Shown in pieces: positions 44,001-59,000 of a stretch of 64,000 nt of DNA. Each line of letters starts with the position of its first letter. Within the stretch, counting starts at the first letter, position 1. The notes beneath the pieces were generated by a model. The model saw only the letters and a list, made by a program, of their open reading frames with translations. It did not search any database and had not been told where the DNA came from. Source of the DNA: Syngnathus acus (lineage: Eukaryota > Chordata > Actinopteri > Syngnathiformes > Syngnathidae); NCBI RefSeq assembly GCF_901709675.1, contig NC_051105.1:992001-1056000 (forward strand), written 5' to 3'. The position numbers and the translations under genes are program-made.

Positions 44001-47000
44001 TTGTGCATCTTTGCGTGGTGAAAAAAGACGAGGGGGAGCGGGATTAAGCAGGGGGTGGCGGGATCAACAGAGGGCAGGAGAATTTGATCTTCTATAATTC
44101 TCTCCAGACAGGGAAGTGGGGGTTATTGGCCAGGGCCATATGGCACGGCCTTATGTGCCTGCTGGCTTAGGAACTGCAAAAGGCGCGCACACACAGACAC
44201 ACACATCGGTCCACACGTTCGCCGTGACCAAAGCTGGCCAAGCGCACGGCGACTTCTCTAAGAACATGGCAGGTGAAGAAGATTCATGAGCGCGGCTGCA
44301 AGCATCACGCGGTTGGCGACGCTTTAAGCTTCCGGTGCCACACGTCCTTTTGCATCAATGATGTCATTTGATTTCTTCATCAAGTCTCCTGCAGGGGCTG
44401 CTGTGGTTCTACCTTCCCTTTGCATGTGCACATGAGGGAAATTTAGAGAAGAGAGTGGAGCCAAGAGCCGTACGTTCTTTCTCCTCACACAATGCAGACG
44501 CGCGAGTCAGAGGGAAGACAATTCAAATCACAAAAGCGATGTGGCTCGGAAGAATGCAAGCGAGTGGCTGCATTGTGTTGCAGGCCAAACACCAGTCTGA
44601 CAAAAGAAATCATTGCGTGGAAAAGGGAAAGTGTGAAGGAGTAAATGTTGGATTAAGAAGAGCTGCAGCTAAAACGCAAGTGCAATCAGCGACGGCAATT
44701 AAAGCTGCAAGAAGCTAGAAATGGGCTGGCCTGCTGTTCAATCTCCGACACGAGTCCTTGACACGTTTTCACGCGTCTTGTTATGATAGACGTGGCAACC
44801 CAATTTCATGTTCATCGCCGAGCTGGTGTCTGGAGCTAGCTTATTTTTATTCTTTGTTTTCTAACAAAGCATGAAGCCTAGGATTCACCCCAAATGGCCG
44901 AATTCCCAGTCAATTTGAGGTAAAAGTCCATGGTGATTTAAAAGAAATTGAAAAAGGTGTTTTCTGGCCAATTGGAGGCCAAACTCAAAGGATTTCTGAT
45001 GCCCGAGCTTTTGTACAACAGAAATGTTGCCAAGCAGTTGAGAAGCGAGCAACAACAGCCTGCTGTGAGCGCGCAAACTAGCAGCCTTGGCTTTTCCTAA
45101 TGAACAGCCACACGCCCGCAAGACGTTCACATGACTCTGATGTTGAACTAATCTGTGCGAGAAGCTGCCGGAGACTCGCAATGGCGTTACTACTCATCCA
45201 TAATTAGGAATCCTGGCAACGGCGGGGCGACGCGTCCTCACGCTGGTCGCGAAGGTCTGTTTTCACCAGCGTTTCTTTTCGGATGGCATTTGCATCGACA
45301 TGAATTGGAAAAGAATAAAAACATCTAAGAAAAGCCAAAGTAAATAGTAAATTGCAATTTGACAGCAGGCTGGCTCATTGCGCATGTGGGCCCGCAGGCT
45401 CGCAGATCCTCCTACACACGGAGAGCCAGCGGCTCAGAACTGCTGAAAAGAGATTTTATTCAGCTGAAGGACACTCTTGGGAACTTTCCCGCTCAAGCTT
45501 CCCAGGCTTTACCCTGACATAAAACGGGGGGGGATGAAACGCTTGGCTACGCCGCTATCGCTGCATCAGCATGTGTGGCATATAGAAAGAATTTCTGCAA
45601 CAACTTTGGCATTTCCCCGAGTTGCAAAAACATTCTTTGGCGAGGCACTCATCCCGAAGCGCTAACACCGCCACCCCGAGATACCGTCCTGGAGATGGAG
45701 GTGATGAGATGAACTCCAAGCGGCTCGCTTTTAATGAAGCTGACAAAGCGGAGGTCGTTTCATGTTTCAGTTGGGCGGGCATTCAACTTTTCACGTGTGC
45801 TCCCAGCGCTTGTTCAACTGTTTGGGTCCAGGGAGACCGCACAGGGGAAGATTATTTTCCAAGACCATACTAACCTTTGCTTGACGGGGGCGACCACCAC
45901 TACTACTAATGAATTGGTTTCATATCACGTAGCGTAGAACTGTTCTCAAAGCACAAAGATGCTAATTACGAAAAACGATTTATAACTAAAACTAAAATTG
46001 ATAACACCGAGGGAGCAGATTGTTCTCGCTTTGGTTCTGAATGTAAGGAAGTCAAGTTGAAGGCTACCAGATTGACCCCTGCAGCCTATTTGTCTTTACG
46101 TGGTCTCCCACGTTTGGACGCCCAATCCCCAGTGACCTGTCCAGGGTGTACCCCGGCCGACACTCATCCAAAGTCAGCCGGCACAAACTGACCGCAGTTG
46201 GAGAAAAAGGACCGATAGATTGAAATGACAAGTGCTATCGTTAAATGACTACCTTCGGGAGTGACGAAAGACAATCTGCAAATGTAAGTCATAAAGGCTG
46301 GCTCACATCTCCGTCGTGACCCTTTGACCGAAAGCACAATTGCACTCAAGCCTCCTCTTGGCACGACAGCTCGGACATTTTTCTTTTCCCTCGCCGCGGC
46401 TCTTAATGCCCTTCTCGCGTTTGTATTTTTGATAGTAAATAACAAGGCGAAGGGCGTATGGAGCACTGCGAGTGACTGGCTCCATCTGTGGCTGCCAGAA
46501 CGCCATCATTTCACAAGCCAAACAGATACACAGAGCTTCACGCACACATGTTCCTTATCCACACAGCAGCCTGACTGACAGCCCGATCCATTTCCTGGAG
46601 CCATTAGAGGCGGCTCTAGATTATGCAATTCCTCCCATGGCTATCATCCACCTCTATCAATAATAAATATCTCCATAAAAGTGGGGCTAGCCTCATAGGA
46701 GGATAGGAGGCGGCGCCGCGCCGGCACGTTCTACTTCTGATGAGCCCCTCGGTGCGCTCGCTCTCAACTGCGTCGTTTTCTTTTCCACGCTACAAAGTCC
46801 TCTCGAGTCGGCCGGACAACCCCCGGACACACGCTTCGCTTACGCCTCACGGCACTTCTCAAAGCTACGGCTTTATCGACTCCGACAAGGACGTCTCGGG
46901 GCGGCCATCACCTGGGGCTCAAGACATGAGACGGCCCCTTGTGTCTTGCAGGCCTCAGATTGGAGCAGGTCCTGCTGCAGGAGCCTTTTGGAATTGGGTT

Positions 47001-50000
47001 ACATTATCGGGGCTGGAGACAAATCCGAGACTTTTGGAGGTCGAGACGGGACCAAAGACTGCGTATGGTATCTCAAAGACAAATCAACTGACATTTGTGA
47101 CCACAGCAAGTTCTGCAATGCTGTTTTTGGAATGGTACAATGAAACAAGTCTGGTACCCGCCTGGTCTCGAGCAAGAATCCTAAGTCCGCCCTGCCCGAG
47201 ACTGAGTAACAATGCCTTTGACTGCGACATGAGACGTTTCTCGTGACACATCATTAGATAGCATTTACAGAACACATCAAATACCCAGCAAAAGTTCAAA
47301 TCGCACTATTACGTGCACCCCCCACATCCCACGCCGCCATGTTCCACCAAATCTACATGTGAATTGATTGTTTCTTCTGCCCTGACAAGCTTAAAGAAAC
47401 ACCAAATGACATTCCATGTGAGTTGAGATGATCTCCACCTTTCTACCGTCATTAATTTTAACTTACTCCCCAGTGTATTAGGTAACTATGTGCAGTATAA
47501 CGCACGAGGCAAGCAATAAATCGTCCATTCACGAGGCTCGTAATGCTCACATTTCAGCGCACCTCCAGTGTGGCCACAGCTGTAGCCAGAGGTGGGTTTT
47601 TTTCTCTTTTTTTTTTTTTTTTTTAAGACTGGATGTCCATCTGTCTCAGCCTTGTAAAAGCCTTCGAGGTACTCCATTAACCTTGAAATAATGTCCATTC
47701 AAAGCGATTAAAGTTCAAGGACACAAACTTTGCAATGCAGATGGTTTTATATACTGTACATAAAAATGGCTTCAGGAAGTCATGAGGCAGTTGCTGGAGA
47801 ATTTGTATTACGCATCATTTCCATTGGAAACAAATAATGCTTCGTTTGGATTTTCTTTTGTTTTCCTACTTGGCCTAAAATATACTATTCCAAAACAAAG
47901 CATTGTCCTTATTAAATGAGCTTCTATCAGCAATTTCCTCTGTCGATTTGTGAACGCGTTTTATGAAACTGACCATCTGGCCTATCATGTCAGCAAGAAC
48001 AGCACGATCTCACGCAATTCATTTGGGCCATCGTGGAACAATTGTGTTCAATGTTTAATCGTGTCTCTATTTCGAAGCGAATATGGATGACATATCCCAG
48101 GCGAAAGGTCAGTCAGTTGTCAACTTTACTGTGAAAACAATCTCTATGGAAAGAACACCACAAGGGGTGATCAATTCCAAATGTTCTATATAAGTCCAAA
48201 CAAACAGTCTTTGTAGTGTCAAAACTGAGGACTTGCTTCAGTGACTGAGCCACAGCAACAACAATGTGGGCTATTGATTAGCACGTCCATTTCTTTCTAA
48301 ATTCTAAGGTTTGGTGTTTAAAACGTGACCGCATTCTAAAACATGTATGGAAAGAGTTCATTTGGTTACTGAGATCAATGATCCCAGTCTGGTTCGACTG
48401 TGGCTATGGTCTTGCTGTGGTCTGGCTCTGGCACTATTCTGGTTCTAACCCGGTCCTAGGCTGATTCTACCCTGGTGTCCAGTTTGTAACCGTTCTGGTT
48501 CTACTCTTGTACCAATGTACTTTTGATCTGCTATGATGAAAAATAGTTGAGAGAACAGATAGATGGATTAGTACGGTCCTTGTCTTCCACTTGACTGACC
48601 TATGTCTGGTGCTAATCGCTTCCTAGGTTGGTCCTGGTCCGAGCCAGATCCTCGTCTGGTTCTATTTCGCTTGTAGTCTTGTACTTGTCTGCTTCCATAC
48701 TGGCTATAGTTGAGTACTACTAGTCTGGTTCTATAGGTTGGTATCAATCAGTTATATTCTGGTCAAAGTCTGTTGTGTGACTTGTACCACTCTGGTCCTT
48801 AACAGGTCCTAGTTCAGTATTAGTATGGTAACTCACTAGTTTGGTCACAGACTGGCACTAGTGTTGTTGTTGTCTTCTCCAAGTCTGGTCCTCATTTTGT
48901 CCTTGTTAATTGAACGCTCTTGAATCTCTTGAAGAACTGAGTATAGGTGTGAATGTGAGTATGAAATAGGATTTGCCCTTATGTGGCCAGCGGCGGTTGG
49001 CTGGTGACCATTGCAAGGTGAAACCTGCTTTTCGTTCCAAAGTCAGCTGGGATAGGCTCCAGATCACTCGTGACCCTGATGAGGACACGGATGAATGGAT
49101 CAAGTGCTGGCCTACAAATAGACCATTAAACAGGGCAAAATCAATTGAACACGGTGAGAAACAGCTTTTCCTTCCTGTCAACAGGATTATGAATATTACG
49201 GCAATTACTGGGAACACTAGACTGCCTTGGCTAAAATCTTTCCACGCTTCTCATCTCGTGCTTTGGCAAGAAATGTGGGAAATGTGTCTTTTTAAACAAA
49301 GTTGTTGTCGTGGTGGTATTTCTGAGGCTTGGCCTTCGTCCTTCTTCCAACAAACGATGCCCCACAAAGGGAATTCTTTCTGCTATAACGGTCAGCAATC
49401 GGAATCATCTCGGTCTTTTTTTCAGTTCCAATTAGTATTTCCAGCAAAAAAGACAAACACTGCGCATCGACGGATCTTGTCACAGAGCTTAAGCCAAGGC
49501 CCGGTTCCCTCGACAGAGGAATTGGAAGTGTTGTCCGGCTAAGTGACAAACTCTTCCTCGACGGTGTCTTGTTTCCAAACACTGATCACAACGGATGCGG
49601 AGACAAAGTCACAGCGGCCGAGCGAGCGCCGGGGACCGGCGAGGGTGAGTCGTTTGCTCGAGTGAGGCAGAAGAATAGACAGGTTGGGAGCAATGGGGGC
49701 GACAGACGCTAGGAGCTTGTCTGGCATGCGCCTCTGCCGTTTGATGGCTTTGGCAGTCTTTTCTTGATGAGGACCCGGGCCCCTCGTCCCCGCGGAATCT
49801 CCCCGGCCAAGTCACGGGAGACGAGCTTTTCTGTAATGGTGTCTGACAGGCCGGCTCAGAGTCACGGAGGAGCTGACACACTTGCTGTGTCTTTCGCCGC
49901 AATTTTCTCCTCCTTCTCCGTCTTTGTCGTCTGCCCTATCCATCACTGGAGAATAATTAGAGTGAAAGCCGCAAGGCAAGCAGTGATGAACAGGGCCCTG

Positions 50001-53000
50001 AGCACCTGTTTTCACAAGCAGTCTTCCAAACGATCCAGCTTTGACGCCACGTTCCACCCACATGCGACGGTGTCGGCAAAAAATGCTTTGCGATATAGTG
50101 TTGCCCATCTGTCAAGGAAGCCCGCGACTGATTGGGCCTCATTCGGGAACATTAGCTAGGAAAGAATCCGTACATGCCCTGGAATTCACCCAAAATGTCT
50201 TCCTCAAATAAAAATGGCTGACCCATGATCAATTTCCTGTTCATCGGTAAATCGAGCCTCAAGGGAGCAAAGATGAGCAATTTGCTCAACTTTCCAGGGG
50301 CATTACTGAGTGACTTTTCTTGGTCGCGTACATTAACATAGAAGTTTCATTTGCTTCTATCTCAAATCATTGTTCCCTATTGAAATGAATGGATGAGCCA
50401 TTAATGCGTTTCTGCCTCCACCCAAAATACACATGAATTGAAACATGTTGTATTTCGAAGAATATATTCTATTTTAGTATCGTCAGTGTCTGGTTACAGG
50501 TGCTGCGTCATCATTGACAGCTTGAGAAATTCTTGCATCGCAATGGTACTCGGGTAGTTCCAATCGAGTAGAACAAATATGTTTGCTGCTTGGAGATTCT
50601 GACCCGCTATTTTGAGCTCTGGAGTGGATTTTTCACAGAGTAATTTATAGAATGAATTAATCACAGGAGAAAGGGTTTAATCAAAGAGCCGAGTCATGAT
50701 AATTGCACAGTCAACAGCGGGAGTGAGAAGACAACGCTCTGCCTTCACTGATGAGAAACGATTGGCTGTGTTGACCACTCATCTGGCCTCCACCAACAGC
50801 ACGCCATGATTTATGAGTCAACTCAACGCCTCTCAAATGCGTCCACTCGCTTACTTGAGTCATGTTCTGTGTCGTCGAATTAATCCAATAAAACAACACT
50901 TGATTAGCTTCCTGAAGCGTTTTCAAATTGATTGTCCAAGATGAATCGAGCAGGTGTTGCGGGTCTAATTTGGAATATTATTGTTGCAAAGATGAAGATG
51001 AACAAACTCATCATAGAAAAGTCTCCTTTTATTGCTTGTATTCACATATTGTAACTCAACCTAATTACGCTGCTCATTAGTGGAAAGTGGGGAAAAAAAA
51101 CAAAACAGGATGTCAAAAACAAAACCGATTTTACATAAGTTAATTCTTGATTTAGCGGTTGAGACCCGATTTACGGCTTATTCCAGATACAAAAGTCTTT
51201 CGGAACCATTCTAGCGCTCACCTCAAATGGACCGGGCCGACGACAGGCAGCCGTTCGGGAGCTCCAAAAAGAGCCCGGTCGTCGCAGCGCAATGTCATCC
51301 GAGGTGAGTGTTTGCCATGCTCCTCGCCGAGACATTTATTACCTGGGCCTGGCCCAGGTAATAAATTCGCAGCTACACAAACACTCAGTCCAGATAAAAA
51401 GATGTGAAATGAATGCAAATATATGGAATGAGGTCTGCATCAGAAGCTGCTATTCCCATCAGCCCGTGAAACTGTTTAATAGGAGGTGTTTTATTATGAT
51501 TTCAAATTAGCTGTGATAAACCCAGCGAAGGTTACGTTGTCGAGGCTCGGCGTGCACTCGGAAATTATTACCATCTTACCGGCATGAGTACGTTTTTTTG
51601 GTTTGTTATTTTCCTTTGTTCAATGAAATATGAAGGACACGCTGGCCTTCCTTCCACGCATCCTCTTCAGCGTCACAAGAACCACCGTGAGTGAGCTCTT
51701 TGGAGTGCAAGAGAGCTTCGTTCATCCAGACATCACAACCCCGCCATTACAAAGCTTTCAGAAAATAATTTCAGACCCGGAGCTCAGAGGGAATCGAGGC
51801 CACGGCTAAAGGAGATGCAGAAAATGTCGCCTCGTTCACTCTATCTATTGTATCTGTGTAAATGCGAGAGTGGCCGAGCGAGCGCAGATTAAGATGCTGA
51901 ACGTGGATTAGGATGTCAGGAAGGACACGCGGGAGTCATGTTTAAAGAAGCTCCCGTTCAACTTTCCCTGACTGCAAAGTCAAGAGGGTTTACATAAATT
52001 AAAATGGGCTAATCCACCCGCAAGCCAAAGCTCCGCATGGATACGTATTCAAATTTGGGGAATGTGCGAATGGACAAAAACACTCAGCACATCCGTAAGG
52101 GATGTGGATTCACCGTTTGTGCAGATCAGAAATGGACTTTCTTGATTTGGCTCACGTACACGAGTCAAATGTAGATTGCAAGAGTCACGTTGTAGCAAAA
52201 TTCTCTTCGCCCAGTCTGATCATTTTGCGTGCTAATTTGTCATTTTACTGTTTGCTGTCCGTAAAAGCAAGTCCGGGACCGTCCGGGATTGAAACGGTTT
52301 GCAACACGCAGTGAGACTGGCCTTAAATCAGCCAGAATGTGTCTTGTTTTCACAAGTCAATTTCCAATCAATCTTGAAAGCTTCCAGGCATATTGATCTG
52401 AGACTGAAAAAGCAAACGAGCTTGCAGAACATGTTTCTTTTCAACATTCAGCGGTTCATTTGGTAATGGATCTTTTGCTGGACTATATTTGCATCCAAAA
52501 AACAATATTTGTGGATTTGAACTTTTGACACAAGAAGCCCAAGGTGGCACAAGCTCAAGGTCGGTCGGCTCTAGTCTTCCAACTGTACTGTCCGTCTTTT
52601 GAACTTTAAGCAAGTTTAGTCGATTTAGTTTTGCTGGGGAGTTTTCCATGCGATGCCGACTCATTCGTTTTCCATTTCCACCTGTTGCTTGTGTCAAGCA
52701 AACTCCACCCACTCGTATCTGGTCAAGGTGTGGCTGGTCGTCTCAAGGTGTTCCTCGTCTGGTCACTTTGCTTGTATTTAGTTGCCTGCTTTCTTTCAAG
52801 CGCCGCCGCTGTTGTTGTCACAAGTCACATCGTGTTATGTTTGCTGTTGAGAGGGATTTGTTTCACGTGTGTTTTGGTTACTTTGTAGTTTGATTGTTTT
52901 TGTATTTTTTGTTCATTGAGTGGTTTTGATCCCTCTCCGCGTCAACTGACGCTATTGCAAGTGACTTTTCTTTACAAATGAATCAATTGAGAGCTGCTCA

Positions 53001-56000
53001 CAACATTTGTAGACCATCCAGTCACCATTTTCTATTTTCTTGACATCCCAGCCGACATGGGTCACGCGGCACATAGTACCGACGATTCAGAGAGTCTTCA
53101 GTGAACCTCGCATGCATGTTATTGGACTGTTCTATCCGCAAGATAGAAAGTACATGCGGAAAAGATTAAAAGTTATGCATGTACAATATGCATCATGTCA
53201 AATGCTCAGTGATTATGTACGACAAGGATTATCTCCGTTTTGTGAGAGAGCGCAAAGCATGATTAAACAATGCAATAAAACGTCCCATTTATCCAACAGT
53301 GCTCACTTTTAATTTGAATGCTCTGCTGGTCCACGAGCGCGCACGCACGTATTTTTAGACTCAATCGCCCCTTTGGGAGTCAGCACTGTGACCTGACATT
53401 ACAAAAAGTCAACCAGCAACAAGACAATTTCCCCGCGGCTATTTTGATCAAGAACTGGAATGTGATTATGCAAACTAGAATTTTAAGTGCTTCATCTAGA
53501 TGAAGTTCTAGTACGCAAAATAAATAGATTAGACCAAATTCCCATCAAGCGGCGAGGTCTGCGTTCGCTAGCGTTACGAGGCTTGCTCGGAAATACCATT
53601 TCACCCGTGTACGGTTGCCCCAGATGCAGAAAGTCCGAGCGAGAAGCTTCCCATGAGAGGACAGCGACGCCGCAAGATCGCGGCTCTCTCTCGGGGGAAG
53701 AAAGTGCTGCGGGAGTCAGTGTGAGGTGAATCTCATTCATCTTTGCAATGAATGACCTCCATTGATTCCACTACATCAAACTCACTCTCTCCTCACTCAG
53801 TCCGTCAGATGTCTCTGAATTTGTTCATGCAAAAGAAATGGGGCACACTCACCCACAGACGAATTCAGAATATGAAACAAATTAATAGTAGATATTAGGG
53901 ATGAAACGACTCGTGGATCAAAAATGAAAGCGCTTCGAATGTTTAATGGTGGCTAATATCGTATTTAGCGTCTCAAAGTCAACGGCACTGTCAGCGATTC
54001 TGCGTTGCTGTGTGCTTCCCCTTCCAAAAACATCTTAACTAGGTTAACTGACGACTCTCGATTAGATCGCATCGGATCTCTGTCGTCAGTCCGTACGGCA
54101 AACCTTGTACCTGTTCACGTTCGAGAAGAGAAGTGAGCATCGTCACCTGATTGACTTGCTATGCAGGGAAATTCATTGTAAAAATTGAAATACAGGGTGC
54201 TGGTCTTAGATGTGTTGTATCCAAAATGATTCTGCTGATTGCGCAAGACCACCTGAGAGCATTATCGGGATGGAATCTCCACAAGACGAATGGTGCTGTA
54301 ATGTCATTTATCTGCAACACTGGCTTAATGTTGATCTTGGTGAAGTACGAAAGTCAGATAAAAAGCAGGTGACCAATGCGGCCGGCGTCGGTGTGCCCCG
54401 TCGTCCGAGGAAAAACAAGATGAGAAATGGTGTCACGTGGACAGAGCTGAGCATCTTCATTTATCTTAAGACGTGCATCTCAAACGTTGAGCCAATCGAT
54501 AGTCAGCAGACGAGCTTGCTGCTTTTTTTTTCTTTTTTATGGGTCTGCTCATAAAGTTAAGTACGAGCCATTATCAAGAATAGCATGGTTTCTAGAATTG
54601 ATGTTATTAACGAGCTCCTTTCAGTCTCGGGTCTCATCAGTGTCAAGGTTGTTTATGAGTGTGGCAGAGTACGCCGGTCGGCGGTGGCGGCGACACCAAG
54701 GTTCACAAGAAGCCATAAAAGCGGACTCATTTAATACCATCGCCTCGCTTTCCGTAGGGCTAATTATCTCCGATCGGGACGATGGCTTTCGATCCGGCCG
54801 ATTTCCGGACTTATCGCTCAGCTGAGGAAGATCGATTCTTTCTTTCTTTCTCTTTTAATCTGGAGCATTGTTTGAATCCTGCCAGGTTCCATTTATACGG
54901 ATGTGCTTTTGTGCTCGCGGGCTAGGTTTGATTTTTATAGCGGACAGATGAGCTGTCAGATCACAAGAAGGAAAAAAAAACGCTAGTAAACGGAGGCGCT
55001 CGTATTACCGGCCCAACTGCGTAAACGTCGCTTAAAGATCTTCCTCTGCACCAGTTGTGACTGACGAGGAGCTCGTATCGATCTGATCGGATACTCAAAT
55101 AGATCGGACGGGTGACAAAATCCAAATTAACATAAATTGGGCTCAATGGACCTTATGCCTAGCAACGTTTTTAGCTTAGGCTTCTAGGAGACTATGTGAC
55201 TGAAACCTAGCCTCTGTCGTTAAGTCAAAGTCTGCTTTATTGTCAATTTCTTCACGTGCCAAGACACACAAAGAAATCGAAATTACGTTCCCACTATCCC
55301 ACTATCTGGCATACACTAGCTAACCTCCAAAGATTGAAATGTGAATAACAGAGCAGCAAATCCATTTGAAGACCGTTTTTATTTGGTCTATCATGCAGCT
55401 CCCTTGTTTTGCGATTGACTGCTTTTGTTTGGTGGCCTTTGGTCCTAGAGTGCCCGCCCCTGTAGAATACACGACGCAGTGACCCATTTCTGCAATGTGC
55501 ATGTTCGATTTGGGCGCACTGCCATGTCCCACATGAAACGTGTTTTGCTTGAAAGGTTTGGTTCTGTTGAAAGATGACTTTAGCGGCGCTTAGGCACCCT
55601 GTCAAGACAAAGCATTTGTATCTCTGTTCCCTCATGAGGCACAACTCTCTGGGGGTTTCGTACATAGAGCTCGAACAGAGCCGTTGTTTGAGTCCACTTG
55701 TGGCAAAAACAGGGGTTATAGTCACACTTGGAGCATGTGACAGTAGTCACAGTATTCTTACTTAGAAATTGCATCCCGTGTGAACAACAAAATGGCAAAA
55801 CATGCTGATGGCCCCAAAAAGGAAGGAAAAGAAAATAGTAGCAGGCTTGTCTTACCTTGAAGTCACAAATGCAAGTCACCATGTTCCCAATTCTGAGGCA
55901 CTCGGCGTCAAACTTGCACGTATTGGTGTCGCACAAAAACAGGTCCGTGTCTCGCTCGTCAAAACCTGGGAAGGGAAAATCCGATGAGAAACAAGCGTAA

Positions 56001-59000
56001 GACGGCTTTCTGGGTGTTTGAAATCTTTCGGTAATTTTGATGCATGTAGGTATTCATAATGTCTTTTTCACATTCATATTTGTACACGGCAAGGCTTGGG
56101 GGCTTCGAGGCGATTCCTGCGGCAACGGCAAATCTCCAAAGGCGCCGCCATCAAAGCCCGCCGAATCCAATCAAAGAGCAAGACAAGTCGGAATGTGCAG
56201 ACTGAGCTTGAGGCCATTGGGCTACCTGAACCGATCTTCCCTTCCATTGTTAAAACACAAAATAATACGGCGTAGGAATATCCTGTTGATGCCAGCTCAT
56301 CAGAAAAGCCTTCAGATGAAAAGCCGTGTTGTAATTTTTTTTCTGCTTCCAAGCCAAGATCTAAATTTTGTGAGTTTGATTAGTATTTGCTTGATGATAA
56401 CCTAAAGGGACTGCAGCTATCCTCTTGAGACGCACGCCGCCGAGTCCCCGTAGGAACAGATGAAACCTTGTTTGTTTGTGCCGAGCTTTTTGGGAGATAG
56501 CATTCAGATGATTTTGCACTCAGTGCATGTCATCTGCGACTTTCCATTAGACGACAAGACAGCTCCATTTTATAAACATGTTTGGCGCTTTCAAATGGAA
56601 GAATCAACAAAACACGAGCAGACAAATGTGGAGTTGACAAAATATGTTGAACACGGATGAAAAATCGGAGTCGCTATCATCTTGCATCTAAATGTGAAAT
56701 TGCAAATTATGCAAATGAATAGGAATGAATGCAAATATTGGACAATTGGGAGGTTGACAAGGAAACAAAAAGCTGAAATGGAGAAGTCTCAGAAATGGTG
56801 CGCAGCGTTCAGGGAGGCACTTTGGAATCCGACATCCTTATCCGGCATTATTGCGACATGCAGTCAGAGTATGCGGCTAGCAAATGTATCTTCTTGCCTG
56901 ATATGGCCTTTTTTGCGAAACACCTCGAGTGTGCGCACAATATGGGGAGAAAGGAGCGATGAGGGAGGATTTTTTCTTTTTTTTTTTGTCCTTGACAGCC
57001 AGTGTGTGGACCAGAGCTTCAGGGTGGTGTGACCGCTTTACAGCGTCTCATTATTGCGACACGGAAATGCTCGGTGGGATATATATGGAGGCTTTCAGCG
57101 GATATATTTTAAAAATAAATATGACTAAAACAATGAAAATGATGAAAAAGAAAAAGAAAGAAATGAGTAATTTTTAAAAACAAAAATGCTTGACCACAGA
57201 CGTATACAGATCATATAGACTGACTGTTATAAATCATTGTGTGATGATATTTTCGCTTTATTATTCAAGTTTACATTTAAATATCAAGACACCATTTACC
57301 AGGATATACATCAGAGCAATCTAACATTGATAATTGTAGCTGCTCGAGATCGCTCCCAGCTCGCAGGAACGTTCACATGGGCCGTCTTACAAGTAATATG
57401 GTGATCTGCCATTTTCTTTTTATAGATGTCTTTGGACACAATAGATATTAAGAGTCCTCTCCTCCGAGCCTCCTTTGACTACAAGCACGACTCACACCAC
57501 TTGAAAAAAACACCTCCTACTCATGACAACCAAGCAGTCATAAACGCGCAGCGGGATAGACCGATGGTGAAATCAACCTGCAATTTGCCAAGGCCGTGAA
57601 TGACCATAAAGTGCGGGCTCTCTGAGCAAATATACAGTCGCTGAGTCAAGAGCGCAGACTTAAGAGGCGCTTGGAGTGTCTGGGCTGAGACAAAGCTCTC
57701 AAAGGATGAAAATCTCAGAAAGTCAAAAGATGACGTCCACTATTTAAAGTCCACCCACTGCTCGGCTGCACGCAATTGCAACTTAGCTCTTCCACAGTCA
57801 AGCTAGCAGCAGTAATAGAAAAGAAAAATACTTTTAAGCAGAGGTGGCAAAAGTACGCACACTCACCGCTGAACTTTAGAAGTCCATGTAGACGCTTGTG
57901 AAAGAAATACTCTTGTAAAAGCGCTGACGTCACTCCTATGCGCTTACTCATCGGTACGTCCAGTAGCATATGGACTGCTCACCTGAGGCCAGAATTGGAG
58001 AGATGTCCTCCCGCCTGGAGATGCTTAGCGGGTCATCCACATAACAGTTAAAGAAAATCCCATGTTTTCTTAAAATGGTGAAACAAATACAATGAAAACA
58101 GCAGTGGCCTCAGCATTGACTCCTGTGGAACTCCGTATGACAGTGGGGCAGAGTGGAGAAAAAAAACCCCAAAAATTGCCAAATGGATCCAAACCACTCT
58201 CGAAGCACTAATGCCCACCTGGTGCTGCCAACAGAATACTGTGCCATATGGAATCCTATCACTTTCATTTGGTGCTGCGCTTCTGATGTAACTAACGCAT
58301 GTCTCTTGGCTATATAAAGATCACACAACACTGGCCTACTATATGGGCCCACAAAATATACGATGCTGTATTGTGATATAAGCAAGCATCAATCTTCTTA
58401 CATAATGCTGCAGTCTAGCGTTTAGTTATTGTACCTGTCAAAGGGTTTGATGTTGCGCACAGCGCGGCAGCCTGCAGCCGCCCGGGCCTTCCCTTACATG
58501 ATTATACATCGCCTGGCAAGCGCATCCACTTCATAATCAAATGTGATTCATCAACGCAGTAAGGGAGCCCGGCAATGCCGCCGCGCCGAGCGCACACGTC
58601 AACAACGCAAAATGTGTTCCGGCAATCGCATTGATTTCACCGCTGTGTGAAAAAAGTCTTGCGAGGGAGAATATTGTGAGTCGGAAATGATGACCATCAA
58701 ATGTCTCATTCTGTCTTGACTCCAAATTCGGAAACATATTGATTTGGAATGAACCGGACGAGTGCTGTCTAGAAGGTCCTGCAGTAGACTGCTGACCAGT
58801 CTTGGCCGTCACTTATTTTGCTAAAGGTTAGCTGGCAAAGAAAATACAAAATATTGTTGATATGCCATGACATCCTTTGCATTATCGTCAATGGTTATTG
58901 CAGCTGAGGACAATGTTTTGCTTTTTCTATTGTCAAAACAAATGGTGCACATCTTCCAGCGTAGGTATCTTGTGCAAAAACAAACACACTCCGCCCCAGC

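Larger units (their letters stand above)
40842..55855 (-). other. tmeff2: tmeff2 intron 2 (15014 bp)
   Basis: Largest intron, GT-AG. It holds a GGGACA hexamer array (41016-41074), retroposon fragments (46130-46178, 48936-49098, 53005-53170, 55222-55302), a degenerate CTGGTYCTA repeat (48390-48905) and a perfect short palindrome (51334-51366). No supported gene lies inside. Confidence 0.9.
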
